A stretch of 64,000 bases of DNA, taken from contig VZRG01001051.1 of assembly GCA_013397435.1 (NCBI GenBank), positions 137,060 through 201,059 of the forward strand, given 5' to 3'. This document shows, in pieces, positions 56,240-64,000 of the stretch. The stretch is from Erythrocercus mccallii (Eukaryota > Chordata > Aves > Passeriformes > Dicruridae). The notes below the pieces were generated by a model that saw only the letters and a list, made by a program, of their open reading frames with translations, ran no database searches and was not told the origin of the DNA. Position numbers and translations under genes: made by a program. Within the stretch, counting starts at the first letter, position 1, and every line of letters starts with the position of its first letter.

Positions 56240-57674
56240 GGTTGTACCTCAGAGTGGCAGAAGCTGATCTGTCTGGAGTTCTGGTACCCCAAATCGGGCT
56301 GGGGACATTTTCTCCTCACTCCTGAGCAAACACAGAGTGAAGGACAGTCACTGCCCTGCAGAGCTTTAAATCCAGACCCTGTTTGGGGAGGCAGAAAACT
56401 TTCTGCACAATCAGATCTCCTACGGCCCCTCCTTTCCTCCCAGTGCCCTCCTGCCCCAAAGCTCTCAGGGAGGAGCCCCACCAGCAGTGCTGCTCCCTGA
56501 GTCACAACCAATCCTCCTGCTGTGCTGGGACACCCCGAGAACCCAGGAATTACACCCAGGTAATGATGGGAGCCAGCAAAGGTTGCCAGCTCTCTGCCAG
56601 GGCTGAAACTAAAGCTCATTAAACATAATGAGAGTGGCCTGAAGTGGCAGAGGGAGCAGCTCAGGTTGGGCTCACGTGCCTGCCCAGGAGCTGTGGGATG
56701 GGTCAGGCAGCAGATCCTGCTGCAGACTCCTCTCTGATTGCATGTGCCTCTCTGTTTTCTGTCAGGTTTGCATTTAGCACAGCAGCTCCTGATCCGCGTT
56801 ACACAAACGTGAGTGCTGGTGCAAGGAAAGGCAGAGGCTGAAGGTTAATTCTGGAGAGGGGCAGAAGTTTCTGTTGTGTTAAAAACCGTGTTTCTACAGA
56901 ATTTTTGCAGTCTTTGCTATTCTAATCATGAATTTCTTCCATTTGAAACTCCTTTTTCGCTTTGTGATATCAAACTGTGTAAGAAAGGTCTCAGCTCTTC
57001 ATCATGGAGTCTGGTTAAACACAGCAGGGAGTTTATTTGGTTTGAAATGAAATCAAAATGTCAGAATCCATCCAGAAATGCAACACCTGCCAAAATGGAT
57101 GGGAAGTGTAATTTTTCCAAGATTCGCCTGTAATTCATTTTGGAAAGGTGAGACAGGAGGCACCAAACCAAGCAGGTTTGTTTGGGCCTTTATGGTACAA
57201 GGGGGTCTTGAGGTCCTTCTTGGAACATTAACTGGTGACCGTCCCATCTATTTGACAGTTCAGTCACAACTCTTTGCACTTTATTTTTACATACAGCCCA
57301 GTTTGGGAGGGAAAAAAGGATGGGAGTAAAGCTCTGCCAGTGCTCCACTCTTTCTTTTCACCTCCTGATAAATCTGTGGCTCGGAATGTTATTTTTCTGT
57401 GAAGAACATCCAGGTGTGGATGCTCTGTTATCCTCAGATGGTGCAGCTGATGCCAGGGCCACCGTGCTTTGCAATAGGAGCCTTTTCCTGGGATTTACGA
57501 CATATTAGAATGAGATGTGTGGCTCCAGAGGTTGGATGCAATGGATGGAAGGAAGGAGGACAAATAGAAGGAATTCCCAGGCTTGAGTGTCCACAGAGCT
57601 GCATCCTTCCTTCTCCAAAGACAGGCAAAACCTTGGCAGGGGCTGGGAATTTTGGCAACCGTTGGAGTTGGGCT
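56240..57674. other. unique noncoding sequence, no gene seen
   Basis: No repeat is visible. A 132-codon minus frame at 56221-56619 overlaps the CR1 edge and is unrecognised. Confidence 0.5.
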
Positions 57675-57724
57675 TGCTGATGCTGTGGGTCCCTTCCAGC
57701 TCAGGCTATTCTGTGATTCCATGA
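57675..57724 (+). mobile_element. CR1 LINE extreme 3' end
   Basis: GTGGGTCCCTTCCAGCTCAG followed by CTATTCTGTGATTCCATGAT gives the last 50 bases and a minimal tail. Confidence 0.85.
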
Positions 57725-59892
57725 TCTGGCAGAGCAGCATTTGAGAGAAACTCTCTCATTTGGAGCTGTGCAAGCAGCGAGTGCCAGCTCCGGTAGCCGT
57801 CAGGAAGGAGCAGGAGATGCTCCATCATTCTGCTCCTTCTTCTGAGGAACAAGTCAGGCTGCTCTCCCAAACCTCAGGCATGTGCCAGCGATCTTCAAGG
57901 ACTCAGAAAAGCCCAGAATGTCCCAAATCTAAAATTCTCTCCAGCAATAAATTTTGAAAATCATTTCTAGCCGCTATTAGTTTTGGGTAACAAGTGATTT
58001 TTATTACAGGCTTCAAGAGCAAGTCTCCTCCCCCTCCTATCTGTACAAACAGCTATAAACTGACTGCATTTTAATAACTTTTTTCCAAGAAGTTACAAGG
58101 TATTTCATTAAAATGTCAACTTTTTCTTTCATATATTTTATGATTCTCTTTCTTCCTTCTGCCACAAATATGTTGTTGCCAACATCATCATGACACAGTT
58201 TGCTGCCAAGACTATGGAAAGTTAAAAAAGGAAAGGAAAAATGAATTTCTCTTCACTTTTTAGGTATAATTCTTCCAGCACTAGGGGCTGAGAAAGCAGG
58301 CAGAAATATCTGAAGTGCCAAAGACAAATGTTCAGAGTGCCAAAGCGGTGACATGAAAACATGGAAAAGAGAACCAGGGAGTGATCCTGCTCGAGGAGTG
58401 ATCAGCTGGGGACGTTTCCTTTTGCCATTTGTAGATTCCACGCGTAGATTCCATCCATGTGTGGATGTTTCTGCTGGGAGCAGAGCAGCAGGAGGGTGCC
58501 CACACTGCCTGGGAGAGGTAGAGCACAGCAAGGCAGCTCCAGCCTGCAGGAAACGCCGCGTCCTTCCCACCAAACCATCTGCAGGGGCTGCACGGAACCC
58601 TCGGTGTCCTCCAGCACCCCCCAGGACCTGCTCTTCAAACAGATCCGCCTGCTGTCACTCAGAGGGTCCCCAAAGCCAGCTCCAGCCATCTGCTCTTGGC
58701 TGGTTTAATGAAGAAGGAGCTGCTTCACCCGGCTTTAACTGGGAATGCGGGGAAGGACTGGAATCCCCTCAGTTTGGCCTCTAAGGAGAGCCAGGAGATG
58801 TGACTGTGTTTGCTACTCAGGTGCTTTAACACCTCACTAATTAAACCCAGCCTGGCTTAGCACAGGGAGTAGCCCTGCAAAGGCCCTCATTTTCAGCCCT
58901 TCAGCACAGGGATCCTCACTGGAATTTCGTTATTGCCTCTGCTGTCCCAGTGCTGGAGCTGCCGAGTGGCCACCGAGACATTAAATTAGCTTTGTGCCCA
59001 GGATTTCTGGCCTTTTGCCTTTGCAAATCTCCATTTCTGAGCATGGAGGGTCTTTGCTGGCATCCTGAACACTTAATTACACTTTTAAAGCGTCGTAAAA
59101 ACTTTCAGATTCCCAAGTGTAATTTCCTGCTCAGCTGGAGAACGGGGGACAAATGTTATTTCCACTGGTGGTGAACCAGTTGTGGCTTCAGACTTCCCAG
59201 CACTGCCCCTGGCACTGGGGAGCTTTGGGTTCAGCTGGTTGAGTTTGTTTTTTTTTTAAACAGAATAAAATCTTTTTCTTGGAATTTATTCCACTTTGGT
59301 GTTGCCCTCACCCCAGAGACCTTCTTTTAAAAGTGATTTAATTTCTTTTCCTCTGCCTTATAGGCCGCAGCATGATTTTTCTTGCACTCCTGGGTCTTGA
59401 AGCAATTTTACAGGGGAGGCGAGGAGTTGCTGAACGGAGCTGTTTTGTTTACATTATGTAAAGTTGGGAATCTGCCATCAGAGCAATCCCACGCATCCCA
59501 TGCAGCGTTGCAGGCACTCAAGGGCGTGGATGGATCAGATAAAAGGAGGTGGAGTTTTCAGCAGAGGGCTGTGACTTGCCCAAAGGAGTTAATTACACAT
59601 TAACTGCGTCCCACTTTCCCAATACAGAAACGTTTGTAATTAACAAAAAGAAAAAAAAAATTAACATGTAATTCAGAGTTGGCCTTGGGCCGTTCTGTCA
59701 CATTCCTGACTCTGGGACCAGATCCTGCCTCATCCACTCTTCCACAGAGTGATGCAAGAGGAGAATATCCCAGGAATCTGCCTACACCCACTGCTCTATT
59801 TTAGGCTCCTATCTCATGGAAATATATTGGCAAACATCACCAATATCTTATGGAAATACAGCTGATTGAGCAGTAGCATTCCTGGGCTCCTT
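57725..59892. other. unique noncoding sequence; one exon-like interval
   Basis: No repeat. A 143-codon plus frame at 58353-58784 opposes 106- and 95-codon minus frames and is unrecognised. 59364-59457 has a good acceptor and a donor-like edge (see findings). No supported gene. Confidence 0.45.
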
Positions 59893-60202
59893 CCAGGGCC
59901 AGGTGACCCCGCTGGTGGAGGAAGGAAAGTCTGTGGATGTGACCTGGACTTCAGAACGGCCTTGGACACATCTGCCACAGCATCTGCTGGAGAAGCTGCA
60001 GGCCAGGCTTGGACAGGGTCACTCTGAGAAATGGCTGCTGGCTGGGCCCAGGGAATGGTGCCACATCCACCTGGTGTCCCATCACCGGTGGGGTCCCCCA
60101 GGGTCAGTGCCCAGTCCTCTTCAATGCCTTTTATTGATGATGTGCACGAGGGGACAGAGGCACCTGCAGGGAATTTGCTGTCAACACCAAGATGGGTGAG
60201 GG
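59893..60202 (+). mobile_element. CR1 LINE, reverse-transcriptase part, left of LTR
   Basis: The order of words matches the CR1 RT region: GGCCAGGTGACCCCGCTGGT, a decayed LDFSKAFDT (near 59945-59970), LLEKL and GVPQGSV (GGGTCCCCCAGGGTCAGTGC). It ends near the ADDTKLG region (CAACACCAAGATGGG). Frameshifts break it. It is continued at 60656 after the LTR. Confidence 0.88.
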
Positions 60203-60655
60203 TGATGCCTTGGGAAGGCTGAGCTGAAACAGAGACTGGACACAGCTGAGAATAAAGTAGAGATTTATTGAAAGGACTCTAGGATCCACCTTGAGCAGGG
60301 CAAGAGCCTGGCCAGGGCTACACCCAAGATGGACCCCAAATGATCATAAAATGGACACAAAACTGTTCACTTGTCAGGAAGTCTTACATTTTTATAAGTT
60401 TTGGTCCATTTGCATATTGGGACTTAATTGTCCAATTACAACTTTGGGTTATGCAGTCCCATCCTTCCTGTTCCTCCCTGCAGCCACCCTTGGTTGTGCT
60501 TTTGGGGCTGAAAGTTGTCCTTGGTGTGCAGCAGGAAAAGGATTTGTTTTGTGTCCCTGCTGTGTGCAGAGCTGAGTGACCCTGAGTGTGAGCTCAGAGC
60601 TGCACCCTGGGCAGCACAGAATCTGCAATACACGACAGATAAACTTAAGGCATCA
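60203..60655 (-). mobile_element. solo LTR of an endogenous retrovirus, inside CR1
   Basis: The 453-bp block begins TGATGCCTT and ends AAGGCATCA, so it has TG...CA ends within 9-bp inverted termini. On the minus strand, in order, are a CCAAT box (60416-60420), a TATAAA box (60391-60396) and a polyadenylation signal (AATAAA at 60264-60269), spaced as in a retroviral promoter and R region. An octamer ATTTGCAT is at 60408-60415. No internal viral gene is present, so it is a solo LTR. Flanking target duplications are imperfect (GAGG and GGGG). Confidence 0.85.
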
Positions 60656-61428
60656 GGGGTGTGGAGCTGCTGGAGGGCTCTGCAGAGGGCTCTGGACAGG
60701 CTGAGCCATAGGATGAGGTACAGCAAGGTTCAGTGCTGGGTCCTGCCTTTGGGTCACAACAACCCCCGGCACCTCCAGGCTGGGCAGAGGGGCTGGAAAG
60801 CTGGGAAAGGCCCTGGGGGTGCTGGTGACAGTGGCTGGACATGAGCCCAGGGGTGCCCAGGTGGGCAAGAGACCCCTGGGCTGTGCCAGCCCCGCTGTGC
60901 CAGCCCCAGGGCAGTGCCTGTCCCTGTGCTGGCTCTGCTGGGGCACCTCCAGGGCTGGGGACAGCTCTGGGACAAGGGGGACACTGAGGGGCTGGAGCGT
61001 GGCCAGGGAAGGGAAAGGAGCTGGGAAGGGGCTGGAGAATTCCTGAGGGAGCTGGGAAGGGGCTCAGGCTGGAGAAAAGGAGGATGCAGAGGGATCTTTT
61101 CCCTCTCTGGAATTCCCTGCCAGGAGGGGACAGCCGGGGGGGATTTGGGCTCTGCTCCCAGGGCACAGGGACAGGAGCAGAGGGAACGGCCTCAGGCTGG
61201 GCCAGGGGAGCTCAGGGTGGGCAGCAGCAGGAATTTCCCCATGGAAAGGGAGCTCAGGGCTTGGCAGTGCCCAGGGAGGTTTGCAGTGCCCATCCCTGGA
61301 GGTGTCCCAGGAATTCCTGGAGGTGGCACTCAGAGCTTTGGCCTGGGGACAAGGTGGGGATTGGGCACAGCTGGGGCTCCGTGACCTTGGAGCTCTTTTC
61401 CAACCTTAATGATCCTGTGATTCTATGG
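60656..61428 (+). mobile_element. CR1 LINE, post-RT and 3' end, right of LTR
   Basis: It resumes with CTGCTGGAGGGCTCTGCAG, then GTGCTGGGTCCTGCC and CTTTGGGTCACAACAACCC (decayed KCKVLHLG-type region). CTCCAGGCTGGGCAGAG and the GGAATTCCCTGCCAGGAGGG block follow. It ends CTTTTCCAACCTTAATGATC with a short GTGATTCTATGG tail. With the left half it forms the longest CR1 in the window, about 1.1 kb. Long frames on both strands are effects of high G+C. Confidence 0.9.
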
Positions 61429-62543
61429 AATAGATTTGCAATGATGTGTGCAATATATAGGACATTAATTTCCTGAGATTGTCTCAAGCAGAGTGTTGGA
61501 ATTGTGAACTCCATTATGCATATAAAAATCCATATTCCCATACTTTTATTTCCAGCCCCAACAGCCTCCATGCAGACTATTTTCCATGTCACAGGCAGCT
61601 GGAGTCAATGACTCTCCCATGTACTTGAGACATCAGCTCTCCCCTGTGGAATATTGATTTCCAGGAAATAATCTTCATGCAGCCATCTTTGCTTAAATAT
61701 CACATCAAGTTGTACCCTTACTCAAAAAAAAAAAAGCAAAAAAAAAAAGCACATTCCTGTCATATTCTACTGGAAATTGAATGTATTGCTCTGTTTAGCA
61801 AAGAGTTTAAACAATAAGGGACCAAAAAACATTGGGATGTCTCCATACTATGGAACATTTTTGTATTTACGTCCCTGTTACTAAACATGAGTGGAAATTT
61901 AAGGCTTTTGGAGCAGTTGGAAGTGTGAAATAGAGCAAAAAAGCACAGGGCTGGCAGCTGTTTTAATGCATGGTGAAGCCAGGAAGTTGTTTAGACTGGG
62001 TTTGAACTTGGCCAGCACACGGAGACACAGATATCGGTCAGAAAAGGGAGATATTTAAAGATCTGTTAGGTCAAGAACACATTTTATGGCATCAAATATT
62101 TAATATTATCTAAGTAAATAAAAAAATGGCATGGAAGGGAAGCAAGGTTGAAGCGAAACTTTATGGCTGATCTCTCTGTGCTATTAAAAGATAATGTTTT
62201 TCAGAGTTAGAGGGGATATTTTCCAGCACGCACGTTGCAGATTGTATTGAACCTTTCTGCCTTGCTGCTTGTGGCTCTGAGATTGCTGTTTACACCACAT
62301 GCAATTTATTAAGAAATGCAGACAATATTTGCTTCTTCACTTAGGTGATTTTTATTTTTTGGTTTTAATTTAGAAATGCAGCTTTTTATTTTTTTTTTCT
62401 GTAAAAGACCTTGAGATGAACCTCGAGGTTCTTCAGGTCAAGGGAGGTGTCGTGGGGTTCTCCTTTTCAGCCCCTTCCACCTCATTTCATATCCAAGAAC
62501 CAGAAGAAAACATGGTTAAATGGACAAATGTTTTACAATGGTT
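61429..62543. other. unique noncoding sequence, no gene seen
   Basis: AT-rich, with two A-runs near 61722-61748 separated by GC. 62040-62330 is repeat-free. No gene. Confidence 0.5.
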
Positions 62544-62592
62544 TGATTAGAGGATCTAAAAGGTCTTTTCCAACCTCAATAATTCCATGACT
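62544..62592 (+). mobile_element. CR1 LINE extreme 3' end
   Basis: GAGGATCTAAAAGGTCTTTTCC, AACCTCAATAATTCCATGAC: the last 50 bases of a CR1 of the TTTTCCAACCT subtype. Confidence 0.8.
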
Positions 62593-63864
62593 CACCCCAC
62601 CAATCCCTCCTTGATTGTGCCAGTGAGATGCTGTGTCTGCATTGAGATTTGCCCTGTTTTTCCCACCCTTGCTGGCAAAAAAGGCTGAAACAAAAGAGGA
62701 GGATTTAGTATTCTATGAACCCCGCTGTGGACCAGGTGAAATGTTTCTTTTCCCTGGCAGAGCAGCAGCTGGATTTGGATCCAGGCATTGTTTTCAGTGG
62801 ATTGATTAAACTTGGATCTTAACCTCCAAATGTGGAGTCGCTCAGCAGGAATTATCAGTGTCCAGCACTTCCCGATGATTTCGGAGCTGTGGGAGGCAAC
62901 AGATTCCAGTTTTGTGGCAACAGAATCCATCTTTGGCATCAGATGGATAAAGAAAATGGCATTTCAATTTGAATATAATTTGTCTGTGAAAATTAATTCT
63001 CCTAATATTTTTAATGTGAAAATCTGACTTTAATCCAAAGGAAAAAAAACACCCCCCAAAACCTGAATACAGCATGATTAACCCTCTTTTTCATCTCAAA
63101 CAAGGAAATTTTGGGGACCAGTGCAGCTGTTGCAGCAGCCACACATGAAATTATCTCCTGCTCAGAGAGAAATGCAAAATGAAATGCCATATTTTTGGAT
63201 TGTTAAGTGTCACTTCAGTGAAATGTACTCACGGCTGAATAGCTCCCGTTTATTTTCTAGGGATGGTTAAAAACGAGGAAATTGTGACAATTCTTGAATA
63301 TTTTCGATTGCTTTTCCTTCTGTTGTTCTTGCTGAATGGGGAGAACGCCTTTACATTTGTGCCTTTAAAGGGAAAATATTCCAAATGGTTTTGGTTTAGC
63401 CTCCACTTCACCTCTTTTTCCCCCTTTTTCTCCTATTTGCTGCAGAAAAGATGAGGAAGTTCAGGAATGGGGAATGAGGACGTAAGGGAAAGTGAGTGGC
63501 GAGAGCAAGAGAAAACCAGAAATGTAGTTTATTCAAAGGAAAAGATAAAATGGAAGATTATGTCTTGGATAGGATATTTTCGGTGAAAAAGCTTAAGAGG
63601 AGTGAAGGGAAGGGAGAGAATGCTAAATTCAATGGGTGTGTGATTCTTTCTTACATCCCATGGTTTTGGGGGCTGCCTCGTCCCTGAGGAACTCCTGGTC
63701 CACGAGCAGATAAAGCAGGAAGAACATCAGTGGTTTTTGAGAGGATTGGTGCTGATCCATGAAGGAGCTGAAGGCAGAGCTGTGGGGAGATGGAGAATTT
63801 GGGCTTCCCCAGCAGCAGGGTCAGCTCAGGGAGAGCAGAAAGGTGAAACAGGACAAACACAGGA
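62593..63864. other. unique noncoding sequence, no gene seen
   Basis: No repeat is recognised. A 115-codon minus frame at 62592-62939 overlaps the CR1 edge and is unrecognised. Confidence 0.5.
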
Positions 63865-64000
63865 GAGCTGCACCCAGAGCTGGGTCCAACATCAGCAGGA
63901 CCTGGAGCTGCTGGAGCAGTTCCAGAGGAGGCCCTGGTGCTGCTGCAGGGCTGGAGCCCCTCTGGAGGCAGCCTGGGAGAGCTGGGAATGTTCCCCTGGA
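63865..64000 (+). mobile_element. CR1 LINE ORF2 end, cut by the window end
   Basis: GGACCTGGAGCTGCTGGAGC, CAGAGGAGGCC, GGGCTGGAGCCCCTC and GAGAGCTGGGAATGTTCCCC follow the CR1 order just before the LFSLEK block. The element continues past the window. Confidence 0.85.

Noticed and set aside
60203..60655. Full endogenous retrovirus
   Set aside because: Only one LTR is present. CR1 sequence abuts both sides and no gag, pol or env remnant is visible nearby.
60645..61166. 173-codon minus frame, plus 156- and 130-codon plus frames
   Set aside because: All lie in the GC-rich 3' part of the CR1. None matches the ORF2 protein in frame over any length.
1..64000. tRNA, rRNA or snRNA genes
   Set aside because: I looked for box A/B pairs, cloverleaf arms and tRNA-derived SINE heads on both strands and found none that I could support by eye. 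A covariance-model scan would be decisive.
1..64000. Bacterial, phage or plasmid origin
   Set aside because: No dense coding and no operons, with many LINE 3' ends and microsatellites. This is vertebrate nuclear DNA.

Overview
The window looks like noncoding vertebrate nuclear DNA from a bird, plausibly a songbird. The main evidence is about thirty dispersed, mostly 5'-truncated fragments of CR1 LINE retrotransposons. They occur on both strands, share the CR1 3' end, and several keep the 8-bp tail based on ATTCTGTG/ATTCTATG. I see no mammalian Alu, B1 or L1 sequence, no bacterial gene organisation, and no ribosome-binding sites or operons. Assignment to birds is fairly secure. Assignment to songbirds rests only on the look of the CR1 and LTR copies and is inference.

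I support no protein-coding gene, tRNA, rRNA or CRISPR array. The open reading frames are short, unrelated to any family I recognise, and often lie in repeats. The longest (about 277 codons, 8447-9280) runs through an antisense CR1. The window is best read as intergenic or intronic sequence, with roughly 7-8 kb of CR1 by my hand sum.

Layout. 1-118 is the end of a CR1 entering from the left. 119-8167 is an 8-kb, CR1-free, AT-rich stretch with a CpG cluster near its start and a conserved-element-like block around 6480-6940. 8168-9050 holds two CR1s facing tail to tail. 10984-17482 is mostly unique sequence with a large-unit minisatellite (14188-14590) and a 116-bp pure purine pentamer tract (17151-17266). 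17.5-43.8 kb is CR1-rich. It also holds an unnamed dispersed repeat (20460, 22697, 26988), a compact CpG-dense block (30736-31035) and one half of an inverted composite retroposon pair. 44554-47976 is a 1,711-bp tandem duplication at about 99.7% identity, joined by a single N and ending at a poly-T run; it is probably an assembly artefact. 48-59.9 kb is unique sequence with scattered CR1s and the second composite retroposon (55930-56239). 59893-61428 is the longest CR1, split by an apparently complete solo LTR on the opposite strand. The window ends inside another CR1 (63865-64000).

I found no convincing undescribed biological system. The observations most worth checking are the N-joined duplication, the inverted composite CR1 pair with a shared non-CR1 head, the unnamed dispersed repeat, the higher-order minisatellite and the isolated CpG block.
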